DNA of 64,000 nucleotides from Paracoccus sp. MA (GTDB taxonomy: Bacteria > Pseudomonadota > Alphaproteobacteria > Rhodobacterales > Rhodobacteraceae). Location: the NCBI RefSeq assembly GCF_020990385.1, contig NZ_CP087598.1, forward strand, positions 1,408,001 to 1,472,000, given 5' to 3'. This document shows, in pieces, positions 22,821-30,481 of the stretch. Within the stretch, counting starts at the first letter, position 1. Each line of letters begins with the position of its first letter. The notes below the pieces were generated by a model. It worked only from the letters and a program-made list of their open reading frames with translations. It made no database searches and was not told the DNA's origin. Both the position numbers and the translations under genes were made by a program.

Positions 22821-23138
22821 ATGCCCGACATCCGCGTGAAATACGAACCCGGCAAATACTATGCGATGGCCGATGCGGCGCAGCATGACATGGTGGTGAC
22901 CATCAAATGCCGGTCGTGCCGCAAGACCGTGCATTACTGGGCGTCCGACCTGGTGAAGGTTGTTGGCCCCGACCACCCGGTCGCGCGGCCGCCCTGGCGA
23001 TGCTCCAAATGCGGGGAGATCGAATTCCTCCAGGTGTCCCGGGAAATGCGCACCGCCCATAAGCCAATGACCGGGCTCGTCGTGCGACGCCCGGTCAAGC
23101 AGGTGATGCGGTGGCTGTGGAAGAATGAAAGGATATAG
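22821..23138 (+). CDS. Island zinc-ribbon-like protein, 105 aa
   Basis: Starts MPDIRVKYEPGKYY at 22821 after GAGAGAA. Two CxxC pairs (CRSC near residue 34, CSKC near 65) should bind one zinc. The C-terminus is basic. Similar small proteins are frequent in alphaproteobacterial islands and prophages but I know no function. The spacing suggests a nucleic-acid or protein adaptor role, which is only inference. Confidence 0.55.
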   Translation: MPDIRVKYEPGKYYAMADAAQHDMVVTIKCRSCRKTVHYWASDLVKVVGPDHPVARPPWRCSKCGEIEFLQVSREMRTAHKPMTGLVVRRPVKQVMRWLWKNERI

Positions 23139-23144
23139 GCGCTC

Positions 23145-23360
23145 CTAGTGCCATTCTCCATCCGTCTCGGGATCGTACGGGCGAGCCCGTATGATGGCCG
23201 CATCGGCGACCTCGCCGCGTCGCTTTTTGCCATTTATCTGAAGGAAAACCGGCACTTTCGACCACTCTGCATCGCGTATCACTTCCCGATCAGCAAGGGT
23301 CGTCATCACCTCGCCCACGTCCGCGATAATCTCGTTGCCATCTTGGTCCGAAAGATGCAC
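23145..23360 (-). pseudogene. Hypothetical protein, probably truncated by the IS
   Basis: The 71-residue frame (GTG at 23360) continues open, with protein-like sequence (GLYKVRKVDTTIATGYRV), back to the IS left end at 23489 without another start codon. So the real gene probably began on the other side of the insertion, or the GTG is the true start. Content: RVHLSDQDGNEIIADVGE and FLQINGKKRRGEVADAAI; charged, soluble, no recognised family. It converges on the zinc-ribbon gene. Confidence 0.4.
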
Positions 23361-23585
23361 ACGGTAGCCCGTGGCTATTGTGGTGTCGACTTTTCTTACC
23401 TTGTAGAGGCCATCAAGGCGGATCTCCGATGCCTCAACGCGAGTGCGTGTTGTGAGCGACTGACCTGCCTCGGTGTGAACCGGCGTGCAAAATTGACCCC
23501 GTAACGGGGTAATCGGCTTCCAAAAATGACCCCCTTACGCTGATGGTCATGATGCCTCCGAGGCTATCGGGGGGCACAGTGTGGG

Positions 23586-25154
23586 ATGCTGGTTGTGGAG
23601 ACGATTGCGAAGATCCGCCGGGCGTATTTCCAGGACAAGAAGTCGATCAAGCATATCTGCCGAGAGCTGCGGGTATCGCGGAACACGGTTCGGAAGGTGA
23701 TCCGGTCCGGCGCAACGGAGATGACTTACGAGCGAACCGTCCAACCGCAGCCGAAGATCGGTCCCTGGAAAGGCAAGCTCGACGAGATGCTGGCGGCGAA
23801 TGCGCGCAAGCCGAAGCGCGAGCGGCTGACCCGCATCCGGATTTTCGAAGAGCTCAGGGCCCTCGGATATGACGGCGGCTACGACGCGGTCCGACGCTAT
23901 GCGGCTTCGTGGTCGCAGGCGGAGCAGGAAGCGTCAGCCGCCGCCTATGTGCCACTGAGCTTCGATCCGGGTGAAGCCTACCAGTTCGACTGGAGTCACG
24001 AGGTCGTTCTGATCGACGGCGTGACCACCACGGTGAAGGTGGCTCACGTCCGGCTTTGTCATAGCCGGATGCTGTTCGTCCGGGCCTACCCGCGAGAGAC
24101 GCAGGAAATGGTGTTCGATGCCCATGACAAGGCCTTTGCCTTCTTCGGCGGCGCCTGTGCGCGTGGGATCTACGACAACATGAAGACGGCGGTGGACACG
24201 ATCTTCGTCGGCCGCGACCGCGCGTATAATCGCCGGTTCCAGCAGATGTGCGGACACTACCTTGTCGATCCCGTCGCCTGCACCCCCGCGTCCGGCTGGG
24301 AGAAGGGACAAGTAGAGAACCAGGTTGGCGTTGTCCGGCGGCGGTTCTTCGTGCCGCGGCCGCGCTTCAAGAGCTACGCGGAACTCAACGCCTGGCTTCA
24401 GGATCGCTGTATTGCCTGGGCCAAGGCCCATCCGCACCAGGAATTGCGTGATCGGACAATCTGGGACGTGTTCCAGGATGAGCGGGCGAGCCTGGTGCCC
24501 TACGTCGGCCCTTTCGACGGATTCCATGCCGTGCCGGCCTCGGTGTCCAAGACCTGCCTCGTTAGGTTCGACAAGAACCGCTACTCGGTCGATGGTCGCG
24601 CCGTCGGCCGTCCGGTCGAGATCCGCGCCTATGCCGAGCGGGTCGAGGTCTGGCAGGACGGCAAGATCGTCGGCCGGCACGACCGCGCCTTCGGGCGCGA
24701 CAAGGCCATCTATGACCCGCTGCACTACATCCCGGTGCTGGCCCGCAAGCCCGGCGCCCTTCGAAACGGCGCTCCCTTCAAGGAATGGGAACTGCCGCCG
24801 GCGATACGACGCGTCCAGCGTAAGCTGGGGCGCGTGCCGAACGGTGACCGTCAGATGGTCCAGATCCTGAGCATGATCCCAACGGATGGACTGGAAGCCG
24901 TCGAGGCTGCCTGCGTCGAGGCCCTGACCGAAGGCGCCCCGGCGGCATCGGTCGTTCTGAACATCCTGGCCCGACATCGCGAGCCACCACCTCCGTTGAC
25001 CATCGCCACGCCGGACGCGTTGCGCCTGACCTGCGAGCCCGTGGCCGACTGCAAACGCTACGACAGCCTCAGGAGACCCCGCCATGGAAAGATCACAGGT
25101 GCTGGACGCGATGGGCCAGTTGAAGCTCTACGGCATGAAGGCCGCCTACGATGA
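23586..25154 (+). CDS. istA: IS21-family transposase IstA
   Basis: A 522-residue DDE transposase. The N-terminal HTH ([18 protein letters not shown]) binds the ends. The catalytic triad is visible: Asp in YQFDWSHE (about residue 132), Asp in IYDNMKTAV (about 197) and Glu in GQVENQVG (about 243), spaced as in RNase H-like integrases. The C-terminus overlaps istB by 71 bp, normal for IS21, where coupling keeps the two proteins in ratio. Confidence 0.92.
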   Translation: MLVVETIAKIRRAYFQDKKSIKHICRELRVSRNTVRKVIRSGATEMTYERTVQPQPKIGPWKGKLDEMLAANARKPKRERLTRIRIFEELRALGYDGGYDAVRRYAASWSQAEQEASAAAYVPLSFDPGEAYQFDWSHEVVLIDGVTTTVKVAHVRLCHSRMLFVRAYPRETQEMVFDAHDKAFAFFGGACARGIYDNMKTAVDTIFVGRDRAYNRRFQQMCGHYLVDPVACTPASGWEKGQVENQVGVVRRRFFVPRPRFKSYAELNAWLQDRCIAWAKAHPHQELRDRTIWDVFQDERASLVPYVGPFDGFHAVPASVSKTCLVRFDKNRYSVDGRAVGRPVEIRAYAERVEVWQDGKIVGRHDRAFGRDKAIYDPLHYIPVLARKPGALRNGAPFKEWELPPAIRRVQRKLGRVPNGDRQMVQILSMIPTDGLEAVEAACVEALTEGAPAASVVLNILARHREPPPPLTIATPDALRLTCEPVADCKRYDSLRRPRHGKITGAGRDGPVEALRHEGRLR

Positions 25155-25812
25155 GATCATCGCCACGGCGGTGAAGCGACAGCACGAACCGCAGCAAATC
25201 GTGGGCGACCTGCTGAACGCCGAGATCAGCGAGAAACAAGCTCGCTCGATCAAATACCAGATGACCATCGCCAAGCTGCCCTTGGCCAAGGAAGTCGACG
25301 AGTTCAGCTTCGAAGACACGCCCGTAAACGAAACGCTGGTGCGCGATCTGGCCTCCGGAGAGTTCCTCGAGCATCAGCGTAACGTCGTCCTCATCGGCGG
25401 CACCGGGACCGGCAAATCCCACCTTGCCGTCAGCATCGCCCGGGCCTGCATCCGCCGTGGCAAGCGCGGCCGCTTCTTCAACGTCGTGGACCTGGTGAAC
25501 AAGCTGGACGCCGAAGCCCGCGCCGACCGACAGGGACGCACTGCGGATCTCCTGTGCCGCCTCGACTTCCTGATCCTCGACGAGTTGGGATATCTGCCGT
25601 TCGCCCAGACGGGTGGCCAGCTCCTGTTCCACCTCATCAGTCGCCTTTACGAACGCACCTCGATCATCGTGACGACGAACCTCGACTTCGGCGAATGGCC
25701 GACCGTCTTCGGAGACGCGAAGATGACAACGGCGCTCCTCGACCGACTGACCCATCACTGTGACATCGTCGAGACCGGCAACGAGAGCTGGCGCTTCAAG
25801 ACGCGGGAATGA
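25084..25812 (+). CDS. istB: IS21-family helper ATPase IstB
   Basis: A 242-residue AAA+ protein of the DnaC/IstB class. Walker [12 protein letters not shown] near residues 107-117, Walker [13 protein letters not shown] near 165-176. It forms the oligomer that selects target DNA and activates IstA. Start [19 protein letters not shown] matches the family. Complete length. Confidence 0.93.
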   Translation: MERSQVLDAMGQLKLYGMKAAYDEIIATAVKRQHEPQQIVGDLLNAEISEKQARSIKYQMTIAKLPLAKEVDEFSFEDTPVNETLVRDLASGEFLEHQRNVVLIGGTGTGKSHLAVSIARACIRRGKRGRFFNVVDLVNKLDAEARADRQGRTADLLCRLDFLILDELGYLPFAQTGGQLLFHLISRLYERTSIIVTTNLDFGEWPTVFGDAKMTTALLDRLTHHCDIVETGNESWRFKTRE

Positions 25813-25936
25813 CCGAGACGCCGCTGGCCCGATCCGGTTGCGCTGTATGGAGGCTACACCGCATCGGGCCAGCTACCCGTGCTGACCAAGCGGGGTCATT
25901 ATTGGGCGCCGAAAGGGGGTCAAAGTTGCGTGCCGA

Positions 25937-26083
25937 TTGACAGCTGACAAGCTGCGCCTGGCGCTCGATGAAATTGAGAGCGGCGCGGGCGACTATCAGT
26001 CCGTCCGCAACGCAGTCGCCTTTCAGCGCGAGGCGCTTCTGATCGGCCACCGCCGCCTTGACCGCATGGAGGGCGTGGCATGA
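25937..26083 (+). CDS. Small protein or gene remnant at the IS right edge
   Basis: A 48-codon frame from a TTG at 25937 (TADKLRLALDEIESGAGDYQ and on) to the TGA at 26081-26083. No ribosome-binding site is seen before the TTG and the frame stays open to the IS, so the 5' part may have been displaced by the insertion. Its stop overlaps the next ATG (ATGA at 26080), so it once headed a coupled three-gene set. Helical, function unknown. Confidence 0.4.
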   Translation: MTADKLRLALDEIESGAGDYQSVRNAVAFQREALLIGHRRLDRMEGVA

Positions 26084-26229
26084 CCCGGAGCGAGAAAGAC
26101 CGCATCGCCCAGGCAGTCGCCCGGATTGAGGGTTACATTGCCATCGTGGCGGCACAGGGCGTCCCTCTGCCTATCCTCGGCCTGGAACTCGCTGCAAGCG
26201 ACCTTCGCCAGATCGGGGGTGCGGCATGA
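26080..26229 (+). CDS. Small hypothetical protein, 49 aa
   Basis: ATG at 26080 to TGA at 26227-26229, with product opening MTRSEKDRIAQAVARIEGYI. It has 4-bp ATGA overlaps on both sides, with the fragment before and the HTH gene after, which is the main support for a gene this short. Probably two helices; unknown role. Confidence 0.45.
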   Translation: MTRSEKDRIAQAVARIEGYIAIVAAQGVPLPILGLELAASDLRQIGGAA

Positions 26230-26654
26230 CCTATGCGGAACAGGTGAAAGCCGAGGTCGCGGCGCGCTACGGCGTCCCGGTTCTTTGTGACGTGCATATC
26301 ATCCCGCGCGGACTTTCCAGCTTCGATCCTATGGCATCGAAGAACCTCAAGGCGATCCGTGATGCTCAGATTGCCGCCATTCGTCGCGGCCAACGGTTGC
26401 GCGTGGCCGAGCGGCAGGAGGAAAAGCGGCAGAAGGCGAAGCAGCCCCGCCCGCCTCGGGTGAACCAGAAGCTGCTGGCCGATATGATCAAGTGCGAGGC
26501 TGCCTTGCGTGGGGATATGGATGCCCTGTCCCGCACGGTCCTGTCCCTGCGCTGCGAGGGCAAGACCCATCGGCAGATCGCTGCGGAAACCGGTCGGGCC
26601 GTGAGCCAAGTGCATGGCATCCTCAAGCGCGCGCTTGGGCCGGTCGAAGCCTGA
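26226..26654 (+). CDS. Island HTH-type protein, 142 aa
   Basis: Begins MTYAEQVKAEVAARYGV. A basic middle segment (QEEKRQKAKQPRPPRVNQ) leads to a C-terminal helix-turn-helix: LRCEGKTHRQIAAETGRAVSQVHGILKRAL split over residues 107-136, the pattern of sigma region 4-like or resolvase-like HTHs. Probably a DNA-binding regulator of the island, possibly acting at the palindrome at 22708. It ends just before a tandem terminator. Confidence 0.5.
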   Translation: MTYAEQVKAEVAARYGVPVLCDVHIIPRGLSSFDPMASKNLKAIRDAQIAAIRRGQRLRVAERQEEKRQKAKQPRPPRVNQKLLADMIKCEAALRGDMDALSRTVLSLRCEGKTHRQIAAETGRAVSQVHGILKRALGPVEA

Positions 26655-26663
26655 CGCCATCGC

Positions 26664-26707
26664 CCCCCGGCTTCGGTCGGGGGCAAATCCGCAATTATTG
26701 CGGATTT
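26664..26707. terminator. Tandem hairpins between convergent transcripts
   Basis: First hairpin: CCCCCGGC / GTCGGGGG with a TTCG tetraloop (26664-26683). Second: a perfect 10-bp stem AAATCCGCAA / TTGCGGATTT with loop TTA (26685-26707). They separate the plus-strand HTH gene from the 3' end of the minus-strand five-gene operon at 26848, and the second, ending in T or A on both sides, can stop transcripts from either direction. Confidence 0.75.
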
Positions 26708-26847
26708 CACTCGAATCAACCGCCCGCGCATTGGGGGAAAGGATGACGGATCACCTAGCGACCGGCTGGGTAAAGTCTCAATAAAAACAAGATGTTATGC
26801 GAAATAAGTGGCGGAGGGGATGGGCCTGACGTCCAACCTTCTCCGGC

Positions 26848-27456
26848 TCAACTCGGCTTGGAGGGAGGCTCCGCAGAATGGATCATAGGAAAACCATTCA
26901 TTAGCAATTGATCGTCTAACCCCACACGCACTTCGACAGCCGGGCGATCAAAAGATGACGTCTCAATCGACCGCCTGTATCTTGAAGTCATGTAGTGGAA
27001 CCTCTGGTTCAAGGAACCTACCCAATTCCGCCTCTGATCCGGCTGTGCCGCAACGAAGGGGCCGTCGACCACGATATCCGAGTGTTCAAGCAACGCTTCA
27101 ACTCCCGGCAGATTGCGCCGACGAAGTTGTTCCAGCCTGAAGCCGGTGAATACCATTACGGACAATCCAAGTCTCTGGCAGGAGCTGGCAACCTCGGCCA
27201 GCCCTTGCGCTTGATAGGACGGCTCACCGCCAAGGAAAGTAACCCCTTCAATGCCGTAGTAGTCACGGGCCTCCTCTATCTCGTCCACGATTTGCGATGA
27301 AAGAATGGTCTGCCTGCGCACGAAGGGCAGTAAATCCTGATTGCAGCAACCGGGACAATCGATGTCGCAACCCTGAACCCAAAGCGCATAGCGTAGCCCA
27401 GGCCCTTCGACGGCCGTGCAGGGTATACGGGAAGCAATGTTCAAATACCGGGTCAT
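26848..27456 (-). CDS. Small radical-SAM 4Fe-4S protein (activase-like)
   Basis: A 202-residue protein with the cluster motif CX3CX2C as GCDIDCPGC (Cys 30, 34, 37) and the SAM-binding GGEP near residue 76 in FLGGEPSYQ. Length and the N-terminal position of the cluster resemble the NrdG/PflA activase group and the small rSAM proteins that sit in conflict operons, rather than viperin-type enzymes. It is the last gene of the five-gene operon; its ATG overlaps the AAA+ stop in ATGA (27453-27456). No glycyl-radical partner gene is nearby, so its target is likely another operon product or a nucleotide or nucleic acid. That is inference. Confidence 0.75.
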   Translation of the reverse strand: MTRYLNIASRIPCTAVEGPGLRYALWVQGCDIDCPGCCNQDLLPFVRRQTILSSQIVDEIEEARDYYGIEGVTFLGGEPSYQAQGLAEVASSCQRLGLSVMVFTGFRLEQLRRRNLPGVEALLEHSDIVVDGPFVAAQPDQRRNWVGSLNQRFHYMTSRYRRSIETSSFDRPAVEVRVGLDDQLLMNGFPMIHSAEPPSKPS

Positions 27457-29291
27457 GACGCCTCAAGTGTCACACGAGGCAAACCTTCATTAGTCAACTC
27501 GATAACAAGCGTTTGGCCAATACACATGGCTCTATCCGGCACCTCGTTGAAAAGAAACCTAGAAATCGGGTCGATCACCCATTTCGTCAATGCGGTGATG
27601 GCACCGCGTCCGCCCATGCTAGGGTCGATTTCGCCTGCAACCTTCTCAAGAAATACACGTTCCTCAGCGATTCGGACGGCCCGAATACCATATTTATCCT
27701 GGAGCTGCGCGCGAAGCGAGCCAAGTTTGCTCCGCATGATTTCAGCCAGAAAGCCCCTGTCACGAACAAAGTTGAACGCGACGATATTGTCGCCAATTCG
27801 GTTCAAGAGTTCAGGTCGCCCCATTTCCCTCACGAAATAATCCCGCACGCTACTGTTAAAAGCCTTTCTCGTCTCTTCGTCGGTCAATGTCGGAGCGATC
27901 TCGGCAGCACCAATGTTTGACGTGAATATTATAATTGCTTCCGAGAAGCTCACGGTTTGACCGCGTCCGTCCGTAAGGCGGCCATCTTCCAGAATTTGAA
28001 GAAACTTGTCGAGAATTCGTACATGGGCCTTTTCAATCTCGTCGAAGAGAAGGACGCAAAAAGGACGCTTTCGGATGGCATTCGTCAACTGCCCACCCTC
28101 CTCATAGCCGACGTATCCCGGCGGCGCGCCAATGAGGCGTTGGTCGCTGTGTTCATGGTTGAATTCTGACATGTCGAAGCGAATGAACGCCTCTTCATCC
28201 CCAAAGAGGAACTCCGCGAGAGATTTTGCCAGTTCCGTCTTACCGACTCCGGTGGGACCGACAAAGAACAGCGAACCTTTCGGCATTCGTTGCCGCCTAG
28301 AATGCTGTAAGCCTGAAAGGCCGGTAAAGGCTCGAATGGTGACAGCGGTGACTTTCTCGATTGCGTGAGTTTGGCCCTTGACGCGCTCTTCCAACATGGT
28401 CGGCATCGAGAGAAGTTTATCGCGGCTGAGTGCCTCCCACGCGCTGGTCTGAATACCATGACGATAGAGGCTCAACAGACTGTCGGCCGTGAACTCTTCG
28501 GTTTCAGAGCATCGGACAGACAATCCTTCGATATTCAGGATATCCTGGCACGACATCCCGTCGAGCGCATCAATCAGGTCCTCATATCCCGCCTGACCGG
28601 CCTTAGGTCGGTTCTTCAGCCGCCATTGATGAAGCCGGTCTCCTAATATCGTAGCTCGCTCCTGCCGATCCGGCAGCGGCACGACAACCTCGCGTAGATG
28701 CGCCGGGCCCGGCAGCATCGACAAGGGAAGCGCATGGGCAGTGGGTGTGATGAGAACCAACAGGTTCTTTGGCCCTACCTCCTCTGGGTGCGCCGCGCCG
28801 ACAATGGCCTTGGCAAGTCGCGCAAGCAGGTCTCGTTCACTCTGTGAGGGATTCTGGCCGAACGAGAACGCAAAGTTCGCCAGATTGGCGACAAAGGCCG
28901 TCGGCTGCGCGGTCTTGTTGGACAGTACCCTGAGCACGATGGCGACGAAATCTTCCACAGTAACCGGCGAAGGTTCCGCACTGTCAAAACGCGCATCCGG
29001 GGCAACAGCATAATCCGCACCTCGAGCCTCGGCCGGCCCTGCCGAGCTGGCCAAGGTCTCCCATTTCGCCGCATCGCGGCCGTGGACTCCCGTTACGGGA
29101 TCCCATTCGATCACGGACTTGAAGGCGCCCTCGCGAAGTGCCGCGGCGACCATTTCGGGTACGCGCTGATACTCTGTCGTCCAAGGATTGCGGCGCAGAT
29201 CGTGAACCTCGCCGTGAACGACAAGGCAAGACACCAGGCCAGCATGCGTTTCCAAGCTACGCAACCATACAGGACGATGAACCGACTTCAT
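27453..29291 (-). CDS. ClpB-like AAA+ ATPase with degenerate first ATPase domain
   Basis: A 612-residue protein. The C-terminal half is a ClpA/B second-module AAA+: Walker A GPTGVGKTELAKS (about residue 345), pore loop GYVGYEEGG, Walker B LLFDEIEKAH (about 415), sensor 1 FTSNIG, arginine finger region ELLNRIGD, then the D2 small domain. The first half reads like an AAA fold (NLLVLITPTAHALP, then VVVPLPDRQERATIL) but has no Walker A, so it is probably structural. The Clp N-domain, middle coiled coil and ClpP-docking loop are missing. The start at 29291 rests on ATGA overlap with the gene before; an upstream extension is ignored. Likely a remodelling motor of the operon complex. Confidence 0.8.
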   Translation of the reverse strand: MKSVHRPVWLRSLETHAGLVSCLVVHGEVHDLRRNPWTTEYQRVPEMVAAALREGAFKSVIEWDPVTGVHGRDAAKWETLASSAGPAEARGADYAVAPDARFDSAEPSPVTVEDFVAIVLRVLSNKTAQPTAFVANLANFAFSFGQNPSQSERDLLARLAKAIVGAAHPEEVGPKNLLVLITPTAHALPLSMLPGPAHLREVVVPLPDRQERATILGDRLHQWRLKNRPKAGQAGYEDLIDALDGMSCQDILNIEGLSVRCSETEEFTADSLLSLYRHGIQTSAWEALSRDKLLSMPTMLEERVKGQTHAIEKVTAVTIRAFTGLSGLQHSRRQRMPKGSLFFVGPTGVGKTELAKSLAEFLFGDEEAFIRFDMSEFNHEHSDQRLIGAPPGYVGYEEGGQLTNAIRKRPFCVLLFDEIEKAHVRILDKFLQILEDGRLTDGRGQTVSFSEAIIIFTSNIGAAEIAPTLTDEETRKAFNSSVRDYFVREMGRPELLNRIGDNIVAFNFVRDRGFLAEIMRSKLGSLRAQLQDKYGIRAVRIAEERVFLEKVAGEIDPSMGGRGAITALTKWVIDPISRFLFNEVPDRAMCIGQTLVIELTNEGLPRVTLEAS

Positions 29292-30481
29292 TTCCTGCGC
29301 TCCTCCGAACCGTCCGGCAACTGCTTGGCCGATTTTCCGATCATGTCCGGATTGCGCCACGAAACCTTCTCTTCTTCGAGTTCGATCCCGTAGATATCCT
29401 GCAGCCGAGGCAAGACCTTGTCAGCGTCATCGAGGCAAGCCTGCCCTTGATAGTGATCGAATTTGTAAGTCATCCCATCCAGATTGACGCGGAAAGCCGC
29501 CTGCGCGCCAGATGGACGCTGTGCTTTGATGACCACGGCGGCGGCCTCGCCCGCTTCGAGCTTCGGGTCGGAAACGACAAACCCCGCGTTGCGCAGTTCG
29601 CGCAGAAGACCAGAAACCACGTGCCGTCGCGCAGCCTCCTGCAGGGCGCGCTCATCGGCGGCCTGGCGGATCGCAGAAAGCCTTTCATCCAAGTCTTGCA
29701 GCGTAAGCCCCTCATCGGTCAGGGTCGGTCGCAAGCCGCTGATCGCTGCTTGGGCCAGATCGTCGCCCAACTGCGCATAGACCGCCAGCGCGTCTTCCAG
29801 CAGGGCTTCCTTCTCGCGCCGGTCGTCTTCGCGTTGCTTGGCGTGTTTGAGAGTTTCGGCCTTCTCTCGGGCGCCCGCCATTACCGTATCAAGGCGACTT
29901 GCCAGCTCTGAACGCCGACGCTCATAAACCGCAAGCTCGATTGGCTCGCTCTCAATCTCGCGGCGAAGCGCCATCAAATCTTGCTGGCAGAGGTCTCGCT
30001 CGATTGCGCTCGGCAAGGACGCACGGGCTTTGCGGAGCATATCGAGCAAATTTTCCTGTGCAGCCAGTTCCTGTGCGTTTCTTGCGTTCCGCGCATCGCG
30101 CTCGCCGGCTAGGCGCTCGCGGGCGATTTCTCGCTCGGCCTCGGCGGCTGCGGCTGCCGCTTCTCTCTCAGCGGCCTGAGCGGAGCGACGGTTCTCACGG
30201 GCGCGGCCGTTCAACCCACGCATCATGCCAGACAAGCGGATGTTTTCATCCCGCGCTTGTTCCGCGTCTCTGCTTAACAACTGTTCGACCCGTGCAAGCG
30301 CCCGGCGACAATCGCGGTAATCATCGGCAACGAAAACATCCAAACCTTGTTCAGCTAGGGCATCAAGGCGTTCGCGATTTCGTTCGGCATATCGCGATGT
30401 AGTGTCCCGGATGCGGTCGAGATACATCTCCCTACGTTTCTGAGCCTCAATTCGCCAGCGCCTATCTGCTACAAAGCTCAT
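29288..30481 (-). CDS. Coiled-coil protein of the five-gene operon
   Basis: A 397-residue protein beginning MSFVADRRWRIEAQKRRE. Residues 30 to about 270 are strongly charged heptad sequence (for example NRRSAQAAEREAAAAAAEAE), a long coiled coil, followed by a compact C-terminal domain with GMTYKFDHYQGQACLDD. I do not recognise the C-terminal domain. It has ATGA overlaps on both sides (30478-30481, 29288-29291). Probably a scaffold linking the helicase/PIN parts to the AAA+ motor; inference from order and fold only. Confidence 0.7.
   Translation of the reverse strand: MSFVADRRWRIEAQKRREMYLDRIRDTTSRYAERNRERLDALAEQGLDVFVADDYRDCRRALARVEQLLSRDAEQARDENIRLSGMMRGLNGRARENRRSAQAAEREAAAAAAEAEREIARERLAGERDARNARNAQELAAQENLLDMLRKARASLPSAIERDLCQQDLMALRREIESEPIELAVYERRRSELASRLDTVMAGAREKAETLKHAKQREDDRREKEALLEDALAVYAQLGDDLAQAAISGLRPTLTDEGLTLQDLDERLSAIRQAADERALQEAARRHVVSGLLRELRNAGFVVSDPKLEAGEAAAVVIKAQRPSGAQAAFRVNLDGMTYKFDHYQGQACLDDADKVLPRLQDIYGIELEEEKVSWRNPDMIGKSAKQLPDGSEERRK

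Larger units (their letters stand above)
23489..25927 (+). mobile_element. IS21-family insertion sequence, apparently complete
   Basis: A 2439-bp element holding istA and istB. Ends: AAAATTGACCCC on the left and, read inward, AACTTTGACCCC on the right, each followed by a second sub-terminal ATGACCCC copy, as is usual for IS21 multiple terminal repeats. The flanks share GCGTGC (23483-23488 and 25928-25933), a candidate 6-bp target duplication within the 4-8 bp range of the family. Exact ends could shift by one or two bases. Both genes are intact, so it may be active. Confidence 0.85.
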
